From Bacteroidaceae bacterium (GTDB lineage Bacteria; Bacteroidota; Bacteroidia; Bacteroidales; Bacteroidaceae), in NCBI GenBank assembly GCA_017445925.1, contig JAFSRW010000042.1, positions 1-64,000 on the forward strand: a stretch of 64,000 nucleotides of DNA, in the 5' to 3' direction. The notes beneath the pieces were generated by a model. The model searched no databases, was not told where the DNA came from, and worked only from the letters and a program-made list of their open reading frames with translations. This document shows positions 8,434 through 21,940 of this stretch, one piece after another. A program made the translations under genes and the position numbers. How positions within the stretch are numbered: the first letter of the stretch is position 1; each line of letters begins with the position of its first letter.

Positions 8434-9741
8434 ATGAAACAGTATTTTCCAGAAATTTCCGCCATCAAGTTTGAGGGCGTAGAGAGCAAGAATCCCCTAG
8501 CCTATCGTTATTATGATAAGGACCGCTTAGTGATGGGAAAGAAGATGAGTGAGTGGTTCAAGTTTGCCATGGCTTGGTGGCACACATTGTGTGCTGAAGG
8601 AGCCGACCAGTTTGGTGGTGGTACCAAGTCGTTCCCTTGGAACACAGCCGCCGACCCCGTTCAGGCTGCTAAGGAGAAGGCCGATGCAGGCTTCGAGATT
8701 ATGCAGAAGCTGGGTATCGACTACTATTGCTTTCACGATATTGACCTCGTAGCCGAGGCAGCTACCGTTGAGGAGTACGAAAAGAACCTGAAGGAAGTGG
8801 TTGCTTACCTGAAGCAGAAGCAGGCTGAGACAGGCATCAAGTTGCTCTGGGGTACAGCCAACGTATTCGGCAACAAGCGTTACATGAACGGTGCTAGCAC
8901 CAACCCCGACTTCGACGTTGTAGCTCGTGCAATCGTTCAGATTAAGAACGCCATCGATGCAACCATCGAGCTGGGTGGTACCAACTACGTATTCTGGGGC
9001 GGTCGTGAAGGTTACATGAGTCTTCTTAACACCGATATGAAGCGCGAGAAGGAGCACATGGCTACCATGCTGACAATGGCTCGCGACTATGCTCGCAGCA
9101 AGGGCTTCAAGGGTACCTTCCTTATCGAGCCCAAGCCCATGGAGCCCAGCAAGCACCAATATGATGTGGACACAGAGACCGTTATTGGCTTCCTGAAGGC
9201 ACATAACCTGGACAAGGACTTCAAAGTAAACATCGAGGTTAACCACGCTACTCTGGCAGGTCACACCTTCGAGCATGAATTGGCTTGCGCTGTTGATGCA
9301 GGTATGCTGGGCAGCATCGATGCCAACCGTGGTGACTATCAGAACGGCTGGGATACCGACCAGTTCCCCATCGACCACTACGAGCTCACTCAGGCTATGA
9401 TGCAGATTATCCGTGGTGGCGGCTTCAAGGATGGTGGTACCAACTTCGATGCCAAGACCCGTCGTAATAGCACCGATCTTGAGGACATCTTTATTGCTCA
9501 CATCGCAGCTATGGATGCTATGGCTCACGCCCTGCTCTCAGCAGCCGAGATTATCGAGAAGTCTCCCATCTGCGCTATGGTTAAGGAGCGTTACGCAAGC
9601 TTCGACGCAGGCGAAGGCAAGAAGTTCGAAGAAGGTAAGATGACTCTCGAAGAGGCTTACGAATATGGCAAGAAGATTGGCGAGCCCAAGCAGACCAGTG
9701 GCAAGCAAGAGCTTTACGAAGCCATCGTAAACATGTACTAA
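8434..9741 (+). CDS. xylA: Xylose isomerase (class II)
   Basis: This 435-aa cytosolic enzyme interconverts D-xylose and D-xylulose in a metal-dependent TIM barrel. The start at 8434 ([15 protein letters not shown]) is the family start; an earlier in-frame ATG lies inside xylB. Diagnostic segments are [29 protein letters not shown] (catalytic His-Asp pair), [41 protein letters not shown] (metal ligands), GSIDANRGD and [13 protein letters not shown]. The amino extension and length are those of class II enzymes common in Bacteroidota. Codon use is strongly biased (GGT/GGC Gly, CGT/CGC Arg), consistent with high expression. A terminator follows at 9765-9803. Confidence 0.96.
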   Translation: MKQYFPEISAIKFEGVESKNPLAYRYYDKDRLVMGKKMSEWFKFAMAWWHTLCAEGADQFGGGTKSFPWNTAADPVQAAKEKADAGFEIMQKLGIDYYCFHDIDLVAEAATVEEYEKNLKEVVAYLKQKQAETGIKLLWGTANVFGNKRYMNGASTNPDFDVVARAIVQIKNAIDATIELGGTNYVFWGGREGYMSLLNTDMKREKEHMATMLTMARDYARSKGFKGTFLIEPKPMEPSKHQYDVDTETVIGFLKAHNLDKDFKVNIEVNHATLAGHTFEHELACAVDAGMLGSIDANRGDYQNGWDTDQFPIDHYELTQAMMQIIRGGGFKDGGTNFDAKTRRNSTDLEDIFIAHIAAMDAMAHALLSAAEIIEKSPICAMVKERYASFDAGEGKKFEEGKMTLEEAYEYGKKIGEPKQTSGKQELYEAIVNMY

Positions 9742-9764
9742 TCTTTATAACTAAATATTATTCC

Positions 9765-9803
9765 AAGGGAGGCCCTTCGTCATTGAGGGACCTCCCTTTT
9801 TTT
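9765..9803 (+). terminator. Rho-independent terminator of xylEBA
   Basis: AAGGGAGG-CCCT (from 9765) pairs with AGGG-ACCTCCCTT (to 9798), followed by seven T residues (9797-9803). It stands 24 bp after the xylA stop and faces the convergent GH130 gene. There is no T-run on the other strand, so it is unidirectional. Confidence 0.85.
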
Positions 9804-9814
9804 GTAATGGACAT

Positions 9815-10927
9815 TTAGTACACGGCAACACTGACGCGTGAGTCGGCACAGCCGTAATAGAGGTACCACTTACCTTGGAAGGGAACCAAGCCTTCGATGA
9901 AGACGGTGCCTGAGGGATACTGACCGCTCTTCTCGAAGTCGGCCTCGGGGATGAAGAAGGGCTGATCCAGACGGTCCAGCAGTTTGGTGGGATCCTTCAA
10001 GGAGAAGAGTGCCTGACCTGCGCAATAAGCATTGGCAGTATAGCGGGCGTCTCCATCCTGTCCTCCACTGTTCTTACCATTATAAAAGAGCATAATGCCA
10101 TGTTTGGTCTTGATGGCTGGAGGGCCACACTCTACCAAGCTACTGTCGAAGTAGCCCTTTCGAGTATCCATTACATGCAGTAAGTTCCCGTCCTTGTCAA
10201 GCATAGGAGTCCAATGTATGAGGTCGGTGCTGGTGGCTATATTCACGAAATTCTCGCCCCAGTACATCATATATCTCCCGTTTATTTTGGCTATTACCTG
10301 ACGGCCTTTCTTCACCTCCGTGACAATAGAGCCTGACTTAGTGAAACCTTTGCTGGTCTGATTACCAAAGGTCTTCTCAAATGCATCACCATGTTTAGTC
10401 CAATGAACAAGGTCGCGACTGGTAGCAATGCTTAAACGGGCTATCTTGTGGTTCCAGCTGGTGTAAGTCATAACGTATAGTCCATCCTCAGTCATACAAA
10501 CACGTGGGTCTTCGCATCCGCCAGGAGTATCCAAAGCGACCCATTCATCATCAGCCGGATACAGGACAGGAGCACCGTGATGCTGAAAGTGGAGACCATC
10601 ATCGCTGAATGCATAGCCAATGCGTGAGGTGCGTGTGCCTATGCCCTGCGCAATATTGTCTTCGGCTCGATAAAGGAGGGCTATACCACCATTAAAGCAT
10701 GTAGCGGCAGGGTTAAAGGTATCGCTATTCTCCCAAGGGATGACAGCCTTAGTCATGGGACAATAGAAATGGCTTGTAGTATCAGGACTGACAATGGGGT
10801 TAAGACCAACGGGACGCTCAAAGCCAAGCCAAGCCCACTTCTTTTCTGAGTTGGGCACTTTCTGCGCCTGCAAAGTAATAACTGCAATACCTAATAATAA
10901 AAGAATGGTAAAACGAATAGCTTTCAT
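9815..10927 (-). CDS. Secreted GH130-family beta-mannoside-acting enzyme
   Basis: This 370-aa protein has a signal peptide (about 1-21) and a five-bladed propeller. The segments FNPAATCFNGGIALLYRAED, GGCEDPRV, MMYWGE, GPPAIKTKHGIMLFYNGKN, LLDR and the closing FIEGLVPFQGKWYLYYGCAD are typical of glycoside hydrolase family 130. The family contains inverting phosphorylases and hydrolases of beta-1,2- or beta-1,4-mannosides. Secretion points to hydrolysis rather than phosphorolysis, because periplasmic phosphate-dependent reaction is less usual, but I cannot fix the subfamily. It is convergent with xylA and apparently monocistronic; a TATCTTTG box (complement 10952-10959) without a clear upstream TTTG precedes it. 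Confidence 0.85.
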   Translation of the reverse strand: MKAIRFTILLLLGIAVITLQAQKVPNSEKKWAWLGFERPVGLNPIVSPDTTSHFYCPMTKAVIPWENSDTFNPAATCFNGGIALLYRAEDNIAQGIGTRTSRIGYAFSDDGLHFQHHGAPVLYPADDEWVALDTPGGCEDPRVCMTEDGLYVMTYTSWNHKIARLSIATSRDLVHWTKHGDAFEKTFGNQTSKGFTKSGSIVTEVKKGRQVIAKINGRYMMYWGENFVNIATSTDLIHWTPMLDKDGNLLHVMDTRKGYFDSSLVECGPPAIKTKHGIMLFYNGKNSGGQDGDARYTANAYCAGQALFSLKDPTKLLDRLDQPFFIPEADFEKSGQYPSGTVFIEGLVPFQGKWYLYYGCADSRVSVAVY

Positions 10928-10962
10928 CAGACGATATGTTTAAATTTGGCACAAAGATACGA

Positions 10963-11032
10963 AAAAAATGAAAAATGAAGGAATGAAAGAGTGAAAAGTG
11001 AAGAATGTTGAGTCAAAAGTAAAAAATGAAGG
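10963..11032 (-). repeat. Degenerate A/G-rich heptamer repeat
   Basis: GGAATGA, AGAGTGA, AAAGTGA, AGAATGT and related units of about 7 nt fill the divergent space upstream of the GH130 gene. Together with 11033-11158, which shows nothing clear, it separates GH130 from the HU-fusion leader. Confidence 0.45.
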
Positions 11033-11158
11033 GAATAGTGGCTGTTTTTCCACCTTCCGAAGTAAAAATGACAAATGACTAAAATGACTACATGACCAGC
11101 AAGTTGAAAATTTCTGAAAAAAATTGTCAATACTTCGCAGACCGCAAAGGAAATGTTG

Positions 11159-11166
11159 TATCTTTG
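11159..11166 (+). promoter_or_regulatory. -7 element before the HU-fusion leader
   Basis: TATCTTTG matches TAnnTTTG, but the upstream TTTG box is poor (TTCG at 11133-11136, 22-nt spacing). If used, it yields a leader of about 240-250 nt before the HU-fusion gene. Confidence 0.35.
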
Positions 11167-11197
11167 TAGTGTCAAAACAAAAGAGGAGAATAGCGCG

Positions 11198-11247
11198 CTA
11201 ACTAAAGAAAATTTCCGCCCTAGTTAGACAATAAAAACGCTTTAGTT
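11198..11247 (+). promoter_or_regulatory. Leader with two competing hairpins
   Basis: The segment CTAACTAAAG (11198-11207) can pair through CTAACTA with TAGTTAG (11221-11227), or through AACTAAAG with CTTTAGTT (11240-11247). The two pairings exclude each other, as in attenuators or riboswitch-like leaders. No ligand class is recognised and no T-run follows. The rest of the leader (11248-11373) shows no clear structure. Confidence 0.35.
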
Positions 11248-11373
11248 TGAGGCTTAGCCCAGAGCATTTCGACTTTAGCAATGAGAGATAGAAAAATTAT
11301 TTACATTATTAACAAAGGAGACAGAAGGAGATAGAAGACGAATGTAACGTCCTTTAACTTCTAGCGAAGCGAT

Positions 11374-11401
11374 AACTTCTTCTAACTTCCTCTAACTTCT
11401 G
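11374..11401 (+). repeat. Decamer repeat abutting the HU-fusion start
   Basis: Three copies of TAACTTC spaced 10 nt apart (TAACTTCTTC, TAACTTCCTC, TAACTTCTG) end immediately before the first candidate ATG (11403). A diverged fourth copy (TTTAACTTCT) lies near 11351. Confidence 0.55.
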
Positions 11402-11423
11402 AATGAAAACTAAACCCTTAACT

Positions 11424-12737
11424 ATGGCATTGAAAGTAAAAGCAACAGAACAGATAATCAAGGTTGGCAAGTATGCCGACACCTACCGCTACGTAATGGC
11501 TCCCGAGTTGTACACCACGCTCAACCAGAACAAGGTAATCACGGAGGCAGCCCTGCGCAGCGGAATCAGCAAGGGCGTGATGCAAGCCGCTTGGGATGCA
11601 GCAGGCGAGGTAATCAAGGCATGGGCAACTGAAGGTCACAGCGTTGCCATCCCCGGACTGGGTAACATGCGATTCGGCCTACGAGCCAAGAGCGTAGCCG
11701 ACGTGAACGAGGTAAAGGCTGGCCTTATCCGCAGTCGCCGCATCATCTTCACTCCTGATGTGGACCTCAAGAATGAGCTTGCCGACACCGCCATCCAGAT
11801 TACCTGCTACGACCGTAACGGCAACGAAGTAAAGCGTGTAACCAGTGATGATGAAGGCACCATCGAAGATAATGAAAGCCTCACCCCCGGCCCGAACACC
11901 GTCGCGAATGGTGATTCGCTCCCCTTTGTGGGGCCGGAGCCACATTCAGGGGCTCCTCTAAAGACCCCAGTCGCTCCCGTGGGCGAGGGTGGCTACGTGA
12001 GCATCAGCGGTGTGGGTGATGACGGCATTCAGGTGGATCTGGAAGAGGACGTGGCCACTACAGGCCAGACAGAAGACCATGAGGACGAGAACTCGGGTAC
12101 CATTTACACTGAAGGCGGCACACTTATCATCAACAACAGTACAAATGCAACCACAGTAAGCGGCGATGTTAAGAGTGCCAAGGGCATGAAGGCCCTGTGC
12201 ATAGCGCTGAATGCTGGGGATATTACCATCAATATGAGCGGCAACGCCAGTAAGGCTATCTCCTGTGGCGACGGAGTGGCCTTTGCCTATACCACCAAGG
12301 GAGCGCCAGAAGAAGGATTCGACTGCGACAACAATTCCTACATTCAGATTACAGGAACGGGCATTGGTATCAGTGCAGGTGCCAACCAAGGCGGAGGCGG
12401 AGGTGGAGGAAGACCTGGTGGCGGCTCCAGCAGCAGTTATACTATCTCGAATGCCAAGCAGGGTTACGCCTTTATCACCAGTACCATCAGCTATACCACT
12501 GGCAACTACTACACGCTGGCAGATAAGTCGGGCAACAACCTTGTTACCTATTCGTTTGAGAAAGCCTGTAGCAGCAGCCTGGCACTGTTTACAGCCACAG
12601 GTATGGTGAAAGGCACTACGTATTACGTTAAATCCAGTAAGGCAGAACCTACAGATGCCACAACCGCTTGGCACGGCCTCTACCTGGACTCGTCTCATAC
12701 GGGGACATCCAGCGTTACTTCCTTTACCGCAAAATAA
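11424..12737 (+). CDS. HU-HIG DNA-binding domain fused to a glycine-rich beta-helix-like domain
   Basis: Residues 1-120 or so (MALKVKATEQIIKV... through PGLGNMRFGLRAKSV and RRIIFTPDVDLKNEL) form a HU-type fold of the HU-HIG family of Bacteroidota. The ATG at 11424 is preferred because family members start MALKVKA-like; an ATG seven codons earlier (11403) is possible. Residues about 125-235 are an acidic, Pro/Gly-rich linker whose DNA is palindromic (11921-11956). Residues about 236-437 contain GTLIINNS, DITINMSGNASKAISCGDG, a run of eight Gly (GGGGGGGG-like, followed by RPGGGSSSS) and a Ser/Thr-rich end. This resembles Cthe_2159-type (PF14262) carbohydrate-binding beta-helix proteins. There is no signal peptide. 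Function unknown; nucleoid role versus surface adhesin cannot be decided. Confidence 0.7.
   Translation: MALKVKATEQIIKVGKYADTYRYVMAPELYTTLNQNKVITEAALRSGISKGVMQAAWDAAGEVIKAWATEGHSVAIPGLGNMRFGLRAKSVADVNEVKAGLIRSRRIIFTPDVDLKNELADTAIQITCYDRNGNEVKRVTSDDEGTIEDNESLTPGPNTVANGDSLPFVGPEPHSGAPLKTPVAPVGEGGYVSISGVGDDGIQVDLEEDVATTGQTEDHEDENSGTIYTEGGTLIINNSTNATTVSGDVKSAKGMKALCIALNAGDITINMSGNASKAISCGDGVAFAYTTKGAPEEGFDCDNNSYIQITGTGIGISAGANQGGGGGGGRPGGGSSSSYTISNAKQGYAFITSTISYTTGNYYTLADKSGNNLVTYSFEKACSSSLALFTATGMVKGTTYYVKSSKAEPTDATTAWHGLYLDSSHTGTSSVTSFTAK
11921..11956 (+). repeat. Palindromic DNA encoding the HU-fusion linker
   Basis: CCCC-TTTGT-GGGG (11921-11933) is followed directly by GGAGCC (11936-11941), a 9-nt loop and GGCTCC (11951-11956). 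Two GC-rich dyads in a row lie exactly where the HU domain ends. They resemble the palindromes found inside other genes of this window. Confidence 0.5.
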
Positions 12738-12743
12738 CCAGAA

Positions 12744-15377
12744 TTACCACAGCTTAACGTTATAGGTTTCTGTGGCTTGAATCTTGGGTGATGTTACTGT
12801 TATGGCTACATCGCCCTTTTCTTCTTGCGGCTGAATGATGAGCAGAGCCTGCCCGCGGAAGGTGGTGGGCTTGAGGGAGCGGAACGACTGGAGGTCGTAA
12901 GGATGTCCTGTTCCGGCTATGGCTATGTGTCGCGGACCTGCTGTCTTAATATCAAGGGGAATCTCGGCTGTAGGACAGAGATTACCATCCTTGTCTACTA
13001 CCTTTATATATACATACGCGAGGTCGTTATGCGAGCGGGTGATGTCCTTGCTGACGGCCTCTATCCTGAAGCCGGCAGGTGCGCCGGCTGTATGGAATAC
13101 CACCTGAGTTTTCTTACCCTTTACTGTTTCGGCCTTCAGTTCACCTGGCTCATAGGCTACACGGAAGGTGGCTGTATAGGTGTCAGGGTTGACATCCTGT
13201 TCGCCAATAACCTTTCCGTTGACAGACAGGCGTACACGAGGCTCACGGGTATAGACGTTAACGCGGAGCGAGTCGCTGCGGTGCCCGTTCACATCGTGCT
13301 TTATGCCACTGCGGAGTGAGGCATTATCATACTTTTCCGGACGGATATCCACGGGAAGGTAACCACACTGGTTAGGACCATCGTAGTAGGCCTGAGCGTG
13401 CCAGTTCCAGTGATTTTCTTCAGCTGTCCAGCACCAGCCGGCGGCATCCTCATATTCGCCGTCGGTTACTGATGGACGCACTGCCATAGCTATGGGACGC
13501 TCACCCCATACCACATCGCGGTAGTAGCTCTGGGGCTTCTTCAGACCAACCAAGTCGATATCGCCGCACCATGAGTTGAACCAAGGCCAGGCAAGCAGCT
13601 GAATCCATCTGCCGCGATCGCTACGCTCCAAGGCATGACTAAGGCCTGCCTCCCCTATGTAGTCGATGGCTGTCCACACAAAATCTCCTATGACGTATGG
13701 GTGCTTCTCTACCAATCGCCAGTTAGAGGCAATGGCATTGGGATACGTCTCCGAGCCGTACATGATGCGCTGGGGGAACTTTTCGTGGTCGCTCTCGTAG
13801 TGTCGCTGCTCATAGTTGTAGCCACCTACCTCAACGTTCTCAAACGCGCGATAAGAATCCTTTTCCCACGTCAACTTCTGTGCTTGGCGGTCCCAGAAAT
13901 CACACACGGCAAACGTTGTGGGACGGGTGGTGTCTTCCTGCTTAATGGCTCGTACTATGGCTTGGGCAATCTCCTTGCCGCGTGGCACATCCGAGCGTTG
14001 GGCTATCTCGTTGCCGATGCTCCACATAATAACGCTGGGGTGGTTGCGGTCGCGACGTACCATCAGCGCTGCATCGTACTCGAAATTCGTCGTTCCAATG
14101 CCCACGGGCTTGCCGTCAACGATAATCTGTTTTTCCTTCGAGAAGTAGTTGCTGTAGTCGTCCTTTCGCTTCTGCTCTTCCCATTGGTCGAAACACTCAT
14201 CTATCACCAACATACCCAAGCTGTCACAAGCGTTCAGGAAGGCTACCGAGGTCAGGTTATGGCTTGTGCGCACAGCATTGTAACCCTGTGCCTTCAACAC
14301 CTCCACCTTACGCACCTCGGCACGGTCGATGGCAGCAGCACCCAACAGCCCGTTATCGTGGTGTACACAGCCGCCACGCAGGTTCATGGGTTTGCCATTG
14401 AGCAAGAATCCCTTCTCTGCTGAGAATGATATGGTACGAACGCCAAACGGGATGGTAAGTGCATCCTGTTCGCCTGCAGTAGTACGCAGACTCACACGAG
14501 CCGTATAACGGTAAGGGTCATCTACCGACCATAGGTGTGGGGATTTCAGGGGCAGCTCCGTTGAACATTGAACATTGAACGTTGAACATTGAACATTATC
14601 TTTAGTAGCCACTACTTTACCCTCGGCATCATAAATCTCCACCTTTATCTCACATCCTGGATAATCACTCCCCTCCTTAACAGGGAGGGGTTGGGGGTGA
14701 GTCTTTATCTTCACCTTATTCCCTTCCGATGCATCAATAAACGTGTCCCATTCATCCAAGTGCAGACGGTGGGTGGTCTCCAGCCACACGTGCCGGAAGA
14801 TGCCGCTACCTGAATACCAACGGCTGTTCAACCCCTCGTTCACAGCTTTTACGGCGATGGTTACCTGACGCTCGTTCTTGGGGTTCCGGTTTGCCTTGTC
14901 CTTGAGGATAGCACCCAAGTCAACCGTAAAAGGCATGTAGCCATACACATTCATGGCTGCCTTCTTACCATTCACCCATACCTCAGCATGGTTGTACACA
15001 CCATCGAAGCGTAAGATGACGGACTTTTCGTCCAGTACACCTTCTGGCAGGGTGAACGTCTTTCGGTACCATCCTGTACCGCCTATGGTCTGCCCCGAGT
15101 CGCTGTCACCAATGCTCAGGCGCGAGAAAGGGCCTATCTGCCAATCCTTCCATTCCGCAGTTTGCTCGCGATAGTCGTGAGTGTATGCCACAGGTTCCAT
15201 GCTGAAGTCGTGAGGCACCATTACCTCTCGCCATTTGGAGTCGTCGTAATTCACTGCCTCGGCATTGATAGCATCGCCCCGATGAAATCGCCATCCGGCA
15301 TCGAATGATTGTCTGCGTTGTGCATTAATATTGGTTGTAGCTACGAAAAGAGCCACGAGGAACAACAAATTCTTCAT
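12744..15377 (-). CDS. Secreted GH2 beta-galactosidase-like enzyme with DUF4982-type C-terminus
   Basis: This 877-aa exo-glycosidase has a signal peptide (about 1-19), a jelly-roll sugar-binding domain (about 25-200), an immunoglobulin-like domain, a TIM barrel and C-terminal beta domains. Catalytic acid/base is Glu457 (WSIGNE) and nucleophile Glu543 (MYGSETYP), the GH2 pair. The C-terminal part (VRLSVNGKVIGEQDVNPDTY region) fits the DUF4982 domain of Bacteroidota beta-galactosidases; galactose is the likely but unproved target. The immunoglobulin-like region contains two insertions encoded by dispersed repeats: THPQPLPVKEGS (DNA 14664-14703) and NVQCSTFNVQCST (14561-14597). It ends 6 bp from the convergent HU-fusion gene and is divergent from the GH51 operon. 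Confidence 0.87.
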   Translation of the reverse strand: MKNLLFLVALFVATTNINAQRRQSFDAGWRFHRGDAINAEAVNYDDSKWREVMVPHDFSMEPVAYTHDYREQTAEWKDWQIGPFSRLSIGDSDSGQTIGGTGWYRKTFTLPEGVLDEKSVILRFDGVYNHAEVWVNGKKAAMNVYGYMPFTVDLGAILKDKANRNPKNERQVTIAVKAVNEGLNSRWYSGSGIFRHVWLETTHRLHLDEWDTFIDASEGNKVKIKTHPQPLPVKEGSDYPGCEIKVEIYDAEGKVVATKDNVQCSTFNVQCSTELPLKSPHLWSVDDPYRYTARVSLRTTAGEQDALTIPFGVRTISFSAEKGFLLNGKPMNLRGGCVHHDNGLLGAAAIDRAEVRKVEVLKAQGYNAVRTSHNLTSVAFLNACDSLGMLVIDECFDQWEEQKRKDDYSNYFSKEKQIIVDGKPVGIGTTNFEYDAALMVRRDRNHPSVIMWSIGNEIAQRSDVPRGKEIAQAIVRAIKQEDTTRPTTFAVCDFWDRQAQKLTWEKDSYRAFENVEVGGYNYEQRHYESDHEKFPQRIMYGSETYPNAIASNWRLVEKHPYVIGDFVWTAIDYIGEAGLSHALERSDRGRWIQLLAWPWFNSWCGDIDLVGLKKPQSYYRDVVWGERPIAMAVRPSVTDGEYEDAAGWCWTAEENHWNWHAQAYYDGPNQCGYLPVDIRPEKYDNASLRSGIKHDVNGHRSDSLRVNVYTREPRVRLSVNGKVIGEQDVNPDTYTATFRVAYEPGELKAETVKGKKTQVVFHTAGAPAGFRIEAVSKDITRSHNDLAYVYIKVVDKDGNLCPTAEIPLDIKTAGPRHIAIAGTGHPYDLQSFRSLKPTTFRGQALLIIQPQEEKGDVAITVTSPKIQATETYNVKLW
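14561..14597 (-). repeat. In-frame heptamer array TTGAACN x5
   Basis: TTGAACA, TTGAACA, TTGAACG, TTGAACA, TTGAACA lie inside the GH2 gene and are translated on the minus strand as a heptapeptide-period segment (NVQCSTFNVQCST). Five units plus flanks keep the frame. Confidence 0.85.
14664..14703 (-). repeat. In-frame GC-rich palindromic element
   Basis: CCCCTCC (14670-14676) and GGAGGGG (14684-14690) form a hairpin flanked by CACTC and GGGTGAG. It is translated in the GH2 protein as THPQPLPVKEGS. A related element lies in the GH2 gene at 23105-23138. Confidence 0.8.
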
Positions 15378-15480
15378 GTTTTTTTGTTTTATTGGTCACA
15401 AAGTTAGCATAATTTCTCTATTATCCTTATATTTGCCGATAAATTACATGGTAATAATTGCAAAAGACAATAAACAAGAT
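15378..15480. promoter_or_regulatory. Divergent GH2/GH51 promoter region
   Basis: On the plus strand TATATTTG (15428-15435) lies about 45 bp before the GH51 start, with a weak TTAG where TTTG is expected. On the minus strand TAACTTTG (complement 15399-15406) lies about 22 bp before the GH2 start, also without a clear upstream box. The two opposed -7 elements in 103 bp suggest shared control. Confidence 0.4.
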
Positions 15481-20597
<5,117 letters not shown>

Positions 20598-20618
20598 GAT
20601 TATAAAGGTTAGAAACTT

Positions 20619-21887
20619 ATGAGAAAAAGAATATTCTGCCTTGTAGCATTATTAGGCATAATACCATTTTCCATGTTCGGGCAATATGTGCCTACAGATG
20701 ATAATATACAGGCACGCAAGGAGTTCGAGGGCTTCCGATTCGGCATATTCCTGCATTGGGGCATATACAGCGAGTTTGGACAGGGAGAATGGTATCTTAA
20801 CAATGGGAAGCTAAAACAAGAGGAATATCAGAAGGCAGCCTCATGCTTCTATCCCATACGGTTTCATGCCAAAGAATGGGTACGGGCCATCAAGGATTCA
20901 GGGGCTAAATACATCACGCTAACCTCACGCCACCACGATGGATTCTCAATGTGGAGGACCAAGGTAAGTCCCTACAATATTGTAGATGCCACACCCTTCC
21001 ATCGAGATGTGCTGGGTGAATTAGCTGATGAATGCGAGAAGGAAGGTATACGCTTTCACCTTTATTACTCTCTGCTTGACTGGATGCGGGAAGATTATCC
21101 GCTGGGGTCAACAGGCCAGAATACAGGCAGAAATCTTCAGCCCAATTATGACAGCTACTTCCAGTTTATGAAGAACCAGTTGCGCGAACTGCTCTGCGAT
21201 TACAGGAACGTTGAGGGTATCTGGTTTGACGGGTATTGGGATCACAACAATGATGCTAAGCCCTTTGACTGGCGTATGAAAGAGCTTTATGACTATATAC
21301 ACAGCCTAAAGCCACGTTGTCTGATTGGTAACAACCACCACATAGCTACCATAGAGGGTGAAGACTTTCAGATGTTTGAGCGCGACCTGCCTGGCGAGAA
21401 CACTGCGGGTTTCTCCCCTAACCAGACTATATCGCAACTGCCATTGGAAATGTGCCAAACCATGAACGGCAACTGGGGCTATAATGTAGGCGACTTAAAC
21501 TACAAATCGTCGCGTGAGCTTATCACCCTGCTTGTCCGTGCTGCATCCAAAGGTAGTAATCTGCTGCTGAATATAGGTCCTCAGCCCAATGGCGAGTTAC
21601 CAGCAGCAGCCTTAGACAGGCTAAAAGATATTGGCGTATGGATGCGTGAGCATGGTGAGAGTATATATGGCACTACGCGAGGCGAGGAATATTCCTGGGG
21701 TGTAACCACGCGGAAGGGAGATGTTATCTATCTGCATATCCTGAAAAAAACAGACTCCATTACCCTACCCTTGGATAAGAAGCCCAGTTTTGTCAACGTT
21801 CCCTTTCAATACAACAATCGCAAACATACGCTGACAATACCAAACATCCAACAGTTTGATATCATCAAAGTAGAGCTGACAAAATAA
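20619..21887 (+). CDS. Secreted GH29 alpha-L-fucosidase
   Basis: This 422-aa retaining alpha-L-fucosidase has a signal peptide (about 1-21). GH29 features are RFGIFLHWGIYSE near the amino end, YITLTSRHHDGFSMW (His-His-Asp subsite) and GIWFDGYWD, where Asp204 is the nucleophile. The later part (RAASKGSNLLLNIGPQPNGE) is also typical. The general acid is not assignable by eye because it varies between subfamilies. It is the last gene of the GH51-GH2-GH29 operon, 21 bp after lacZ, and is closed by a bidirectional terminator. Likely substrates are fucosylated xyloglucan, arabinogalactan or rhamnogalacturonan; host glycans cannot be excluded. Confidence 0.93.
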   Translation: MRKRIFCLVALLGIIPFSMFGQYVPTDDNIQARKEFEGFRFGIFLHWGIYSEFGQGEWYLNNGKLKQEEYQKAASCFYPIRFHAKEWVRAIKDSGAKYITLTSRHHDGFSMWRTKVSPYNIVDATPFHRDVLGELADECEKEGIRFHLYYSLLDWMREDYPLGSTGQNTGRNLQPNYDSYFQFMKNQLRELLCDYRNVEGIWFDGYWDHNNDAKPFDWRMKELYDYIHSLKPRCLIGNNHHIATIEGEDFQMFERDLPGENTAGFSPNQTISQLPLEMCQTMNGNWGYNVGDLNYKSSRELITLLVRAASKGSNLLLNIGPQPNGELPAAALDRLKDIGVWMREHGESIYGTTRGEEYSWGVTTRKGDVIYLHILKKTDSITLPLDKKPSFVNVPFQYNNRKHTLTIPNIQQFDIIKVELTK

Positions 21888-21910
21888 ACATTCAGATTAT
21901 TTCATAACAA

Positions 21911-21936
21911 AAGGCCTGTGCGACACAGGCCTTTTT
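21911..21936. terminator. Bidirectional terminator between convergent operons
   Basis: AAGGCCTGTG (21911-21920), loop CGA, CACAGGCCTT (21924-21933) form a perfect 10-bp stem. Plus-strand T5 follows (21932-21936), and the minus strand also continues with TTTTG. It separates the GH29 and GH2 genes, whose ends face each other. Confidence 0.88.
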
Positions 21937-21940
21937 ACTT

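Noticed and set aside
8527..9528. A 333-codon open frame antisense to xylA
   Set aside because: It is a shadow of the strongly codon-biased xylA frame; it lacks any recognisable domain, start context or promoter.
14561..14597. Heptamer arrays considered as CRISPR or as sequencing artefacts
   Set aside because: The units are 7 nt without spacers, so not CRISPR. Similar arrays occur at many independent places and keep reading frame, so an assembly error is unlikely.
15331..15480. Amino-terminal extension of the GH51 gene
   Set aside because: It overlaps the start of the divergent GH2 gene and its promoter; the ATG at 15481 starts a standard signal peptide.
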